Of a stretch of DNA of 64,000 nt, positions 9,701 to 17,037 are shown piece by piece. Each line of letters begins with the position of its first letter. The first letter of the stretch is position 1. A model generated the notes under the pieces. The model did not search any database and was not told the origin of the DNA. It was given only the letters and a program-made list of their open reading frames with translations. The DNA is from Phyllobacterium zundukense (lineage in GTDB: Bacteria > Pseudomonadota > Alphaproteobacteria > Rhizobiales > Rhizobiaceae). A program made the position numbers and the translations under genes. The DNA is taken from assembly GCF_002764115.1 (NCBI RefSeq), contig NZ_CP017945.1, positions 1-64,000 on the forward strand, read 5' to 3'.

Positions 9701-9943
9701 GGACTGCATGTAAAGCATGTTCTCGACGCCATTCACCTGCTGCTCGATTGGGAGCGCCACGGTGTCGATCAGTGTGCGGGCGCTGGCGCCGGGATAGCGT
9801 GTGGAAACCTGTACGGTCGGAGGTACTACGTTCGGGTATTGTGCAACCGGGAGTGCATAAAGTGACACAAAGCCAATGACCACCATCAGGATGGCAATGA
9901 CATTGGCCAGAACCGGCCGCTCGATGAAGAATTTCGAGATCAT
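6797..9943 (-). CDS. RND efflux pump inner-membrane transporter (HAE-1/AcrB type)
   Basis: Proton-driven exporter of hydrophobic compounds, 1048 residues, the usual length. The start MISKFFIERPVLANVIAIL is the classic AcrB-type N terminus. The proton relay aspartates are present in GIVVDDAIVVVEG (TM4), and the TM10 lysine in ALSAKNAILIVEMA. Two large periplasmic loops and twelve membrane segments are evident from hydrophobicity. The last codons of the adaptor gene overlap its start by 4 bases (ATGA), so the pair is co-translated. No outer-membrane channel gene is adjacent, so the pump presumably uses a TolC encoded elsewhere. Substrate cannot be told; the set resembles BepDE/BepFG systems of Brucella. 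Confidence 0.96.
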   Translation of the reverse strand: MISKFFIERPVLANVIAILMVVIGFVSLYALPVAQYPNVVPPTVQVSTRYPGASARTLIDTVALPIEQQVNGVENMLYMQSYAASDGSYTLTVSFSIGTDLDAAQVLVQNRVSAAMAALPQSVQVQGVNVQKKSTSILEIVTLTSPDKSRDSLYLSNYATIRLKDEIARLPGVGNVSVFGAGQYSMRIWLDPDKMRARGLTAQDVIQALQQQSEQVTAGQVGMPPAPEDQSFQYTINVESRLDDPDQFGAVIVKTGTSGDLTRVRDVGRVELGAQTYGQFFKLDGQDAAGLAIFLSPGANALDVAERVSTRMKALAGEFPQGVAYSIPFDTTTFVSQAIDEVYKTLIEAAILVLIVILVFLQDWRAMLVPATTVPVTIIGAFAAMAAMGFSVNLSTLFAIVLAIGIVVDDAIVVVEGAAHNIEQGMSGHDAAIRAMDMLFGPIVGITLVLMAVFLPASFLPGITGQIFAQFALVIAATALISAVNAVTLKPTQCAMWLRPSVPPEKRNVFYRGFNALYQRLENGYVGMIGSMVRHSGAMALIALAIIGIAGYGLSRAPTSFLPIEDQGYLLAAVQLPDGAALGRTEETLEEVGRIAKATPGVDQVITIAGMSALDNNSTLANAGLAYIMLNDWSKRGAGEDLASLYKTLNDSLATVGEGRVLVLPPPPIQGIGNAGGFTMQIEIRDGSFDLAKLQSVTNAVVKAAETQSGIQRVSASFRANVPQYQVEIDREKVQNLKLTTDQVFATLASYLGSSYVDQFNKFGRVFQIYVQGDAQFRLTPENIDSLTVRNQDGDMISLGTVLTITPSVGPSLISLYNLYPSASIVGVPATEFSSGEAIDLMEEIAAKTLPPGFGFDWTALSFQEKLVGNQMYLVFALALLLVYLVLAGQYESWIAPVSVLLAAPMSLVGPVLVLLGLDVAINLYVQIGLILLIALSAKNAILIVEMARELRASGKSIVEAATGAARARFRPILMTSFAFILGVAPLVIATGAGASARKSIGITVFSGMIASTCLAVLFVPSFFVVMQRFEEWRATRKRPVKTEVSDA

Positions 9944-11085
9944 TGGCTGGTGCCGTCCGCCGCTACGGCTGCGCTGATTTCCTTCATCTGCGGCTCGATT
10001 TTTTGACCAGGCACTGCGGACAGCAGGCCGGAAATGATAACTTCATCATCCGGCTTGATGCCCGATGTGATTACCCGCAACTCACCCACCAATTGCCCAA
10101 TCACCACGGTCCGCTGCTCGACCACATCGTCCTTGCCGGCGACAAGCAGATAACGCCCGCTTTGATCACTGCCGATGGCACGGTCCGGGACGAGCAGCAT
10201 GCCTGGTTCCTGGAACAGCGGCACACGCACACGCACAAAATTACCGGGCAGCAACTGGCGCTCCGCATTGGCAAGCACAGCTCGAACCGCAAGCATGCCA
10301 GTCGATGAAGTAATCGTTGGCGCTACATAGTCAAGCGTACCCTTATGAGGATAGCCCGTCTCACTCTGCAGCCCAACCTCCACTTCCATTTTCTTCAGAT
10401 CCTGCGCGGTTATTCCGCGCTTCTGCATGGAGGCGCGGATGCGCAGGACATCCTTCTCACTGACATTGAAGTTCACGTAAATCGGATCGAATTGGACAAT
10501 GCTGGCAAGTGTCGAGGTGCTGCTGGTACCGACCAATTCGTCGATGGAAACCAGCCGTGCGGTGACAACACCGTCAAACGGCGCCCTGACTTGGGTATAG
10601 CTTAGATTAAGCTGCGCCTGTTTTACGTCGGATGCCGCCTGTTGCTGTTTGGCTATGTCAGCCTCGCGCTGGGCTGCGGCTTTTTCCAGATCCTGCTGGG
10701 TAGCAAAGGTCTTGGCAACAAGGGCGGCCTGGCGATCATATTCTGCCTGCGACAGCTTTACAGAAGCATCGGCCGATGCCTTGGCGGAGTTAGCCTGATC
10801 CAGAGCCAGTTGATAGGGTTCAGGCTCTATGACGAAGAGCAGTGTGCCGGCTTTCACGCCATCACCGTCCTTATAGTCGATTTCCTCGATGAAGCCCTGC
10901 ACGCGCGCCACCAGCGAGGTCTCGTTGACGGCCACCGTGTTGCCGGTAGTTTCAAAAAACGGCGTTACATCCTGCTTCAGTGGGAGCGCGACATCGACCT
11001 TTGGCGGTGGCGGCGGAACGTAGGCATTTTGCTGATCGCAACCAGTCAGTGCTATCGCGATTGCCATGCTGCAGGCAAGTCGCAT
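9940..11085 (-). CDS. RND efflux periplasmic adaptor (membrane fusion lipoprotein)
   Basis: Links the inner-membrane pump to an outer-membrane channel. From the ATG at 11085 the protein begins with a short hydrophobic segment ending in a lipobox (IALTGC), so it is probably a lipoprotein, as AcrA and MexA are. Then follow the barrel-sandwich/lipoyl half motif (ARVQGFIEEIDYKDGD), a coiled-coil hairpin (about 100-170), the second lipoyl half (LSYTQVRAPFDGVVTARLV), and the beta-barrel and membrane-proximal domains. The frame is open to 11184, but the upstream extension lacks a signal-like sequence. It is the first gene of the RND operon; its promoter must lie in 11086-11267, shared with the divergent small gene. 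Confidence 0.94.
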   Translation of the reverse strand: MRLACSMAIAIALTGCDQQNAYVPPPPPKVDVALPLKQDVTPFFETTGNTVAVNETSLVARVQGFIEEIDYKDGDGVKAGTLLFVIEPEPYQLALDQANSAKASADASVKLSQAEYDRQAALVAKTFATQQDLEKAAAQREADIAKQQQAASDVKQAQLNLSYTQVRAPFDGVVTARLVSIDELVGTSSTSTLASIVQFDPIYVNFNVSEKDVLRIRASMQKRGITAQDLKKMEVEVGLQSETGYPHKGTLDYVAPTITSSTGMLAVRAVLANAERQLLPGNFVRVRVPLFQEPGMLLVPDRAIGSDQSGRYLLVAGKDDVVEQRTVVIGQLVGELRVITSGIKPDDEVIISGLLSAVPGQKIEPQMKEISAAVAADGTSQ

Positions 11086-11267
11086 AGAGGCCCCGATAAC
11101 CTCACAAGCACGTCCACGGGCGGCGAACCCGTATTGACGTTGTCGCGAGCGGAATCCAACTGCTAGGGCCATCACGTCCCCCACCTAGCCTTTTTTGCAG
11201 GAAACTCACTGTTGATGTTACGTTATTCCCTGAACGAGTGAAAGCACTTCATTTGGAGGAGATTATC

Positions 11268-11489
11268 ATGCGGTTCGGATCAAGTGTTCTTAGTCTTGCT
11301 ATAGGACTGTTCGCCAGCGCAGCCATGGCACAGACAGCGGCGGAGCGCGCTGCATGCATGCCGGATTATCAGAAATACTGTTCGGGTGTTGACCCAGGAG
11401 GCGGACGGATCATCGAATGCCTGGCAAAGGAGTTGGACAAACTTACGCCTGAGTGCAAGAAGGTTGTCGAGGCACACGCTCCGAAATAG
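11268..11489 (+). CDS. Small periplasmic Cys-rich-repeat protein
   Basis: A 73-residue protein with a clear signal peptide (hydrophobic stretch ending AMA-QTA). The mature part holds four cysteines in the pattern C-x8-C...ECL...EC, matching the Cys-rich repeat of exported alphaproteobacterial proteins (AACMPDYQKYC, then GGGRIIECLAK). GGAGGA lies 7 bases before the ATG at 11268. It is transcribed divergently from the RND operon. The cysteines are even in number and probably form disulphides; metal binding is possible given the neighbourhood, but there is no direct evidence. Function unknown. Confidence 0.75.
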   Translation: MRFGSSVLSLAIGLFASAAMAQTAAERAACMPDYQKYCSGVDPGGGRIIECLAKELDKLTPECKKVVEAHAPK

Positions 11490-11557
11490 TACGGGAAATG
11501 CCAACGAACGGCTCGATGTCGAGATCGTGCATGCAAAGCGGCGATACGGCCTAAATA

Positions 11558-12271
11558 TCAGACTGCGTCTTTCAGGTTCATGCGTTTCTCGAGTGCGATC
11601 CTGCTCTCTTTCCGTTCGCTATAACGGTCAGTCAGATATGCCGAAACATCACGAGTGAGCATGGTGAACTTGATCAATTCTTCCATCACGTCCACCACAC
11701 GGTCGTAATAGGACGACGGTTTCATGCGGCCGTACTCGTCGAACTCCTGATAAGCTTTCGCCACCGATGACTGATTGGGAATCGTGATCATGCGCATCCA
11801 GCGACCGAGCACACGCATTTGGTTGACCGCGTTGAAGGACTGGGAGCCGCCTGACACCTGCATGACTGCGAGTGTGCGTCCCTGCGTGGGGCGGATTGCT
11901 CCGACTGCAAGCGGGATCCAGTCGATTTGCGACTTCATCACACCGGACATGGCACCGTGCCGCTCGGGACTCGTCCAGACCTGGCCTTCCGACCACAGTG
12001 ACAGCTCCCGAAGTTCCTGCACCTTCGGATGATCAATCGGCGCTCCGTCCGGAAGCGGAAGCCCGGAAGGATCATAGATGCGCGTCTCTGCTCCGAAATG
12101 CTCCAGTAGCCGAGCCGCCTCTTGCGTCAAGAGACGGCTATACGAGACCTTCCGCAACGATCCATGAAGAAGCAGGATGCGCGGACGGTGGGTGGATTGC
12201 GGACCAGAAAGCTTCGACGGCTCTGGGACCTGCAATGCATCGGCGAGAATATTCGGCAGATCAGACAACAC
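11558..12271 (-). CDS. arsH: ArsH NADPH-dependent FMN reductase/organoarsenical oxidase
   Basis: Flavoprotein that oxidises trivalent organoarsenicals to less toxic pentavalent forms in characterised members. The NADPH-dependent FMN reductase fold shows the phosphate-binding loop [12 protein letters not shown], then [18 protein letters not shown], then the [18 protein letters not shown] region, all diagnostic of ArsH. Start is a GTG at 12271 (MLSDLPNI...), preceded by GAAGGA, overlapping the arsC stop by 11 bases; an ATG at 12304 is possible but its AAGGAAG touches the start codon. It is the last gene of the ars operon. Confidence 0.92.
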   Translation of the reverse strand: MLSDLPNILADALQVPEPSKLSGPQSTHRPRILLLHGSLRKVSYSRLLTQEAARLLEHFGAETRIYDPSGLPLPDGAPIDHPKVQELRELSLWSEGQVWTSPERHGAMSGVMKSQIDWIPLAVGAIRPTQGRTLAVMQVSGGSQSFNAVNQMRVLGRWMRMITIPNQSSVAKAYQEFDEYGRMKPSSYYDRVVDVMEELIKFTMLTRDVSAYLTDRYSERKESRIALEKRMNLKDAV

Positions 12272-12683
12272 GCTTTCCTTCGGAGTCGATAACGACCTCG
12301 CCATCTTCCTTTATGAACGCTCCCTGTTGAGGCGTCGGCAGAATGTCGAGAACCAGTTCCGACGGCCGACTGAGACGCACACCTTTCTCCGTGACGACAA
12401 AAGGACGGTTGATCAAGATCGGGTGTGCCTCCATCGCATCGAGCAGTTGCTCGTCGCTCAACGACATGTCATCGAGACCAAGCTCGGCGTATGGGGTGCC
12501 TTTTTCACGAATAGCCTCGCGGACCGTCAATCCAGCTCTCCGGATCAAGTCTTTGAGTTCCTGTCGAGTGGGGGGCGACTTCAGGTATTCGATGATCGTC
12601 GGTTCGATGCCCGCATTGCGGATCAGCGCCAGGGTGTTGCGCGACGTTCCGCAAGACGGATTATGATAGATGGTGACGGTCAT
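12261..12683 (-). CDS. arsC: Arsenate reductase, glutaredoxin-dependent ArsC type
   Basis: Reduces arsenate to arsenite with glutathione/glutaredoxin. The 140-residue protein shows the ArsC signature [16 protein letters not shown] with the catalytic Cys at residue 11, and the arginine region [15 protein letters not shown]. It belongs to the Spx/ArsC fold, unrelated to the phosphatase-type ArsC encoded upstream in the same operon, so two independent arsenate reductases are co-transcribed. Its start overlaps the aqpS stop by 4 bases. Family identification is unambiguous. Confidence 0.96.
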   Translation of the reverse strand: MTVTIYHNPSCGTSRNTLALIRNAGIEPTIIEYLKSPPTRQELKDLIRRAGLTVREAIREKGTPYAELGLDDMSLSDEQLLDAMEAHPILINRPFVVTEKGVRLSRPSELVLDILPTPQQGAFIKEDGEVVIDSEGKRVV

Positions 12684-13393
12684 GGTTGTTCAGCACCTTT
12701 CAGTTTGTTGAGCGCTTGGGGCTTGGGATTTTGTTCAGCCAGTATCCAACTGGCAAGCGCCATTGCGAGCAGAGCGCCGAGGAACTCCGCAATGATAAAG
12801 CCGGGCAGATCGACGGGCCGGATGCCTGCGAAGGTGTTCGACAATGCTCGCGCGATCGCGACGGCCGGATTGGCGAATGATGTCGAGGCGGTGAACCAGT
12901 AGGCGGCGGTAATGTAGAGTCCAACCAGCCAGGGAACAGCATCGGGCCGGAAGCGAAGACCCGCGAGGATCGTAAAGACCAGACCGAAGGCCGCTACGGC
13001 TTCTGCGATCCACTGTCCCGTCCCGGTGCGAACCGTCGCTGAAATCTCGATGATCGGAAGTTCGAACATGGCGTGAGCAATAAGCGAGCCGCTTATTCCG
13101 CCTGCGATCTGCGCAACGATGTAGAAGAGCGTGACATTTGCCTCGATATCCCGTCTGAGCGCGAAGACCATCGTCACCGCCGGGTTGAAATGTGCGCCCG
13201 AGATTGGCCCCAGAATAGTGATCAGCACCACCAGGATCGCGCCAGTCGGGATGGTATTGCCGAGCAAAGAAAGCGCCACATCATTCGTCAACCGGTCAGC
13301 CATGATTCCAGAACCAATGACGGTAGCGACGAGCATCGCCGTACCAAGAGCTTCTGCGGCGAGGCGGCGAGACAGGTCCGGTGTCACAGCCAT
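12680..13393 (-). CDS. aqpS: Aquaglyceroporin AqpS (arsenite channel)
   Basis: Six-helix MIP-family channel. In Sinorhizobium meliloti the ars operon carries aqpS instead of arsB, and internally produced arsenite leaves through the channel; the same layout is present here and no arsB pump is visible. Both half-helix motifs are intact: HFNPAVTMV in the first half and FANPAVAIARAL in the second. The start at 13393 (MAVTPDLSRR) is preceded by GAGGA; the frame is open to 13537, but the extension overlaps the upstream gene and is basic, not channel-like. Five bases separate it from the preceding stop. Confidence 0.94.
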   Translation of the reverse strand: MAVTPDLSRRLAAEALGTAMLVATVIGSGIMADRLTNDVALSLLGNTIPTGAILVVLITILGPISGAHFNPAVTMVFALRRDIEANVTLFYIVAQIAGGISGSLIAHAMFELPIIEISATVRTGTGQWIAEAVAAFGLVFTILAGLRFRPDAVPWLVGLYITAAYWFTASTSFANPAVAIARALSNTFAGIRPVDLPGFIIAEFLGALLAMALASWILAEQNPKPQALNKLKGAEQP

Positions 13394-13397
13394 TTCC

Positions 13398-14330
13398 TCA
13401 GATCGAAACGGATCGAGACAGCACAGACGCTGTCGCGGGGCATAGGCTCGTGGCCTGCGGCGTTGCCAGGATCGCGGCGGGCACAGCGGTTCGGTCAACC
13501 GAGTGGAAGCCGAGTTTACTGAAAAACGGAACAGCATCAGTCGTCAGGAGATAGCCCGTTTCCGCGCCCTGAATATCGGCATATCGGAGCAACAGACGTG
13601 TAATGGCGCTGCCGTGCCCATGCTTTTGTGCTTCCGGCGGCACCGCGATCGAGCGCAACAGCGCATCCTTGCCATAGAATTCGATGCCGCCATATCCGAC
13701 AGGATTGCCCTGGCGGTCAGCAAATCGAAAGAACTTGCCTGTGGATTCGGCAAGATCCTCGGTCGGCAGTGATGCCGCTTGAAGAGCCGTCTCGAAGTCA
13801 GTATCGATCGGATTGATCTCTTCCGCTTCCAACCCCTCACGACGGCCGATGGCTTCCAGCTTTGTTGTCAGCCACAACCGGTCGACGGAATCGTGTCGCA
13901 GGTTTAGGAATGCCATGATCCTGTTCTTCATGTAGCGGGCAGCAAGCGAGAAGGCTCTCTCCTTTTCGATGTCTATGCCTTCGACGGCGGCAGGATCCTC
14001 AATGCCCCAATGAGCCGTCATGGGATGTCCTGGCCAAACCGGGCACGCCTCTCCCGCTGCGCTGTCGCAGACTGTGAAAATGAAGTCCATCTCGGGCGCG
14101 CCAGCAATCGCGAATTCGTCCCAGCTCTTGGACCGGAATCCCTCCGTTGGGTATCCCAGCGCATCGAGCACCTTCAGGGCGAACGGGTTAACTTCCCCCT
14201 TCGGCTGGCTGCCAGCTGAGAACGCGCGAAAGCGTCCCTTGCCCTCCGTGTTCAAGATCGATTCTGCCAGGATCGACCGTGCAGAGTTTCCGGTGCAGAG
14301 GAAGAGGACGTTGTAGATGCGGTCATGCAT
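13398..14330 (-). CDS. arsC: Fusion: LMW-phosphatase-type arsenate reductase plus GNAT acetyltransferase (ArsN-like)
   Basis: Two-domain protein of 310 residues. Residues about 1-135 are a low-molecular-weight phosphatase-type ArsC with the P-loop LFLCTGNSARS (catalytic Cys12) and the acid loop TVCDSAAGEACPVWPG. Residues about 150-300 are a GNAT acetyltransferase, visible as LRSIAVPPEAQKHGHGSAITR (acetyl-CoA loop) and FFSKLGFHSVDR. ArsN-type acetyltransferases detoxify arsenical antibiotics such as phosphinothricin-like arsinothricin, so the fusion may pair arsenate reduction with N-acetylation of an organoarsenical. Overlap of 8 bases with arsR and its place in the ars operon support an arsenic role; the acetyl acceptor is inferred. 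Confidence 0.88.
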   Translation of the reverse strand: MHDRIYNVLFLCTGNSARSILAESILNTEGKGRFRAFSAGSQPKGEVNPFALKVLDALGYPTEGFRSKSWDEFAIAGAPEMDFIFTVCDSAAGEACPVWPGHPMTAHWGIEDPAAVEGIDIEKERAFSLAARYMKNRIMAFLNLRHDSVDRLWLTTKLEAIGRREGLEAEEINPIDTDFETALQAASLPTEDLAESTGKFFRFADRQGNPVGYGGIEFYGKDALLRSIAVPPEAQKHGHGSAITRLLLRYADIQGAETGYLLTTDAVPFFSKLGFHSVDRTAVPAAILATPQATSLCPATASVLSRSVSI

Positions 14331-14679
14331 TGAACTTCTCCTTAGGCGGGCAGCATGGAACGATGTCGGCGAGCAACGGAGCGCAGATGTCAGGATGGCC
14401 GGCGCAGCAATCCTTCAAGAGGAAATTGATGGCTTCGCGCAGATTTTCGAAGTTGGCGTGGTAAATGATCGAACGGCTCTGCCGCTCCGCTGAAACAAGA
14501 CCTGCCCGCGAAAGGATGGCGAGATGCGTCGACATGGTGTTCTGCGGTACGTCGAGTATCCGGGACACCTCTCCTGCTGCGATACCATCCGGCTCATGCG
14601 TGACGATGAGCTTGAAGGCGTCCATGCGTGTGGTTTGCGCAAGTGCCGAAAATGCTTCAATCGTTTGTTCTTTTTCCAT
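14323..14679 (-). CDS. arsR: ArsR-family arsenic-responsive repressor
   Basis: Winged-helix repressor of 118 residues that leaves DNA when arsenite binds. The HTH region reads GEVSRILDVPQNTMSTHLAIL and the wing SAERQSRSIIYH. Cysteines occur in the C-terminal part (DCCAGHPDIC, then PCCPP), unlike the classical ELCVC site in helix alpha3, as in the type with C-terminal cysteine pairs. The start at 14679 (MEKEQTIEAF) lacks a ribosome site and the operator overlaps it, suggesting a leaderless message. The frame is open to 14718 but that start also lacks a ribosome site. First gene of the ars operon. Confidence 0.92.
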   Translation of the reverse strand: MEKEQTIEAFSALAQTTRMDAFKLIVTHEPDGIAAGEVSRILDVPQNTMSTHLAILSRAGLVSAERQSRSIIYHANFENLREAINFLLKDCCAGHPDICAPLLADIVPCCPPKEKFNA

Positions 14680-14715
14680 ATATCTGGATTTATAGATATA
14701 TTGGGTGACTGTCAA
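14678..14715 (-). promoter_or_regulatory. ars operon promoter with ArsR operator
   Basis: On the minus strand, TTGACA (14710-14715) is followed 15 bases later by TATAAA. A perfect 8-bp inverted repeat ATATATCT / AGATATAT with an 8-base spacer covers 14678-14701, spanning the -10 region and the arsR start codon. AT-rich dyads of this type are typical ArsR operators. Transcription would begin about at the A of the arsR ATG, giving a leaderless transcript. Confidence 0.72.
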
Positions 14716-14926
14716 CATCAGCCAAGCATTGCGGCGTAGGCATTAACCACCCAGACGGCGCAATCGAGCGCTTGCGCGCGTCCACACCCAACTACATTAA
14801 CTCTGACCCGTTCATCCGCTTCAAAAAGAACGTCGCGAGCGCGAAACAGACTATTTGTCCAAGTTGTTTATCTGTTTTCTAACCAATTGATCTTACACCT
14901 GTTGCGAAAACACGGGGGTTGGACGG

Positions 14927-15955
14927 GTGTCAGACGCGGAGATATTTGCCCGGCAGGACATTGCGCTGTCTGCTGTCATTCCTTGTTACAACGAGGCAGA
15001 TGGCATCGGGGAGCTTTACCGCCGCGTAACCGCGGCCTGTCAGGAGCACGTCGGACATTCCTACGAGATCGTATTCGTTATTGACGGTCCGACCGATGGC
15101 ACACGCCGCGCGATCTTTGATCTCGCCACAAAGGATGCTCATCTCACCGCAATAGACCTCGCGCGCAATTATGGTCATCAGATCGCACTCAGTGCTGGCC
15201 TTGAATTCTGTCGTGGTGAGAGAATTCTCATTCTTGATGCCGACCTTCAGGACCCGCCGGAACTTGTCGGGCAAATGATGGCGAAAATGGATGAAGGTTA
15301 CGATGTTGTCTACGGCCAGCGAGTGAAGCGTGAGGGTGAAAGCTGGTTCAAGCGAGCTTCGGCTGCAATGTTTTATCGTCTCCTGCGCCGAATGGTCGAT
15401 GTCGATATCGCTCCAGACACCGGTGACTTCCGGTTGATGAGCCGCCGGACCCTCGATCATTTGAATGCCATGCCGGAGCGCTATCGCTTCATTCGCGGGA
15501 TGGTGAGTTGGATCGGGTTGAAGCAGGTTGCTCTACCTTACGAAAGGCATCAGCGCTTTGCTGGAACGACGCACTATCCCTTGAGAAAGATGCTTCTCCT
15601 GGCAATGGATGCAATGACAAGTTTCTCCGTCGTGCCACTCCGCTTTGCGTCACATTTCGGTATGATCTTCGGTATCCTGGGGCTTTTCGCGCTCGGCTAC
15701 ACGATCTTTTCCTGGCTTGTCGGCAATGTGTTGCCTGGCTGGACCAGTCTCGCCGCCATAGTTCTGATCCTGGGGAGCGTTCAGCTGCTGGTCCTTGGTA
15801 TTTTCGGCGAATATCTTGGGCGAATGTACATGGAGACAAAGCGCCGGCCGCTTTACCTCGTCAACGAAATTGTCGCCTGCAATTCAGCCGACCAAAACAA
15901 AGACTTGCATGTCCATCGTCTTCAAGAACTTGTGAAGGAGGTGGTGCGTGTTTGA
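14927..15955 (+). CDS. Family 2 glycosyltransferase, GtrB/polyprenyl-phosphate type
   Basis: Transfers a sugar from a nucleotide donor to polyprenyl phosphate at the inner membrane in characterised GtrB relatives. The 342-residue protein has a GT-A domain (SAVIPCYNEADGIGELYRRV, then VIDGPTDGT, then the metal-binding DADLQDPPELV) and two C-terminal membrane helices (about 240-260 and 270-295). The start is GTG at 14927 with a G-rich ribosome site. It overlaps the methyltransferase gene by 8 bases and heads a four-gene operon with a GtrA flippase-like partner, so a membrane-glycan or lipopolysaccharide modification pathway is likely. Sugar identity is unknown. Confidence 0.9.
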   Translation: MSDAEIFARQDIALSAVIPCYNEADGIGELYRRVTAACQEHVGHSYEIVFVIDGPTDGTRRAIFDLATKDAHLTAIDLARNYGHQIALSAGLEFCRGERILILDADLQDPPELVGQMMAKMDEGYDVVYGQRVKREGESWFKRASAAMFYRLLRRMVDVDIAPDTGDFRLMSRRTLDHLNAMPERYRFIRGMVSWIGLKQVALPYERHQRFAGTTHYPLRKMLLLAMDAMTSFSVVPLRFASHFGMIFGILGLFALGYTIFSWLVGNVLPGWTSLAAIVLILGSVQLLVLGIFGEYLGRMYMETKRRPLYLVNEIVACNSADQNKDLHVHRLQELVKEVVRV

Positions 15956-16643
15956 GGCTGAATTTGATCAGTTCGCCGCCGAATACCATGAGCAGCACGC
16001 GGCCAGTATCCGCCTGAGCGGCGAAACGCCGGAGTTCTTTGCAAAATACAAGATTGACGATGTTGTCGCGACACTCGCGTCCATCGGCGTAAAGCCGCGC
16101 CGGATACTCGATTTCGGTGGGGGTGTTGGCAACTCATTGGGCCCCATGCGAAGTGCGTTTCCCGATAGCGAAATCACCCTGCTCGACCCGTCCTCACAAT
16201 CGATCGACATTGCTCGAAAACGCTTTCCGGGTCAGGCACAATTCCAACATTTCGACGGCAGAACAATCCCCTATGGGGATGGTCATTTCGATCTGGTCTT
16301 CACGGCCTGCGTTTTTCACCATATCCCGGACAACCTCCATGTGGGTCTCCTGAAGGAAATCGACCGGGTTTTGGCAAAAGACGGAAGCTTCTTCCTCTTT
16401 GAGCACAATCCTTGGAACCCGCTAACACTGCATGCCGTCACAAACTGTCGCTTCGACGAAAATGCGGTCCTAATCAAAGCCAGGGATATGCAGATACGAA
16501 TGGCCAGGGCCGGTCTCGCTAAAACCGACATCGTGTACCGCATCTTCTTTCCGCGGATACTCGCCCGCCTGCGGCCATTCGAGCGTCATCTCACCAATAT
16601 TCCAATTGGAGCGCAATATTTTGTCCACGCTGTCAAACGCTGA
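15948..16643 (+). CDS. Class I SAM-dependent methyltransferase
   Basis: A 231-residue methyltransferase with motif I ILDFGGGVGNSLG (about residues 47-59), the acidic end of the second strand (LLDPSSQSIDIA), and DLVFTACVFHHIPDN as the motif around strand 4. The start codon is GTG at 15948 inside the end of the upstream glycosyltransferase, implying translational coupling. The acceptor is unknown; its position between GtrB-like and GtrA-like genes suggests methylation of the same glycan or lipid carrier intermediate. Confidence 0.85.
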   Translation: MFEAEFDQFAAEYHEQHAASIRLSGETPEFFAKYKIDDVVATLASIGVKPRRILDFGGGVGNSLGPMRSAFPDSEITLLDPSSQSIDIARKRFPGQAQFQHFDGRTIPYGDGHFDLVFTACVFHHIPDNLHVGLLKEIDRVLAKDGSFFLFEHNPWNPLTLHAVTNCRFDENAVLIKARDMQIRMARAGLAKTDIVYRIFFPRILARLRPFERHLTNIPIGAQYFVHAVKR

Positions 16644-17037
16644 CTACAGGCGAATGTTGCGCTTCGGAGTTGTCGGTCTCTTGAATACGTTGCTGGGATA
16701 CGGCGTAATCCTGGTTTTGCTTGCCTTGGACTGGGGCGACGTTTGGTCCAATCTTTCAGGTTATGCCGCCGGTCTGATCCTCGGTTTCTGCCTCAATAGC
16801 CAATGGACCTTCCGTAAGACGAAGAGCCTTCGAGCGGGCATTGTCGGCAGATACGCAATAGTCTTTCTGGTTGCCTACAGTGCCAATTTGACTGTCGTGC
16901 TGGCAGCCCGTTCGATGGGTTTGCTGGAGAACCCGTTGGTCCATCTGGTGGGCATCTGTGTCTATACGACCATCTTCTATTTCGGTTCAGCTTATTACGT
17001 GTTTGTCCCGGACGATATCTCGCCGGACGCAGCCTAA
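16621..17037 (+). CDS. GtrA-like membrane protein
   Basis: Small four-helix membrane protein (about 138 residues) of the GtrA/DPMS family, which is thought to translocate polyprenyl-phosphate sugars made by a GtrB partner; here the GtrB-like gene is two positions upstream. Typical motifs are LRFGVVGLLNTLLGYG at the N terminus and a hydrophobic core with CLNSQWTFRK, diagnostic of the family. I chose the TTG at 16621, 9 bases after GGAG; the ATG at 16654 is an alternative. The gene overlaps the methyltransferase end and its stop TAA overlaps the next ATG. Confidence 0.85.
   Translation: MSTLSNADYRRMLRFGVVGLLNTLLGYGVILVLLALDWGDVWSNLSGYAAGLILGFCLNSQWTFRKTKSLRAGIVGRYAIVFLVAYSANLTVVLAARSMGLLENPLVHLVGICVYTTIFYFGSAYYVFVPDDISPDAA

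Noticed and set aside
12272..12304. ATG at 12304 as arsH start
   Set aside because: The ribosome site would touch the start codon and the overlap with arsC would be 44 bases; the GTG at 12271 has GAAGGA at normal spacing.
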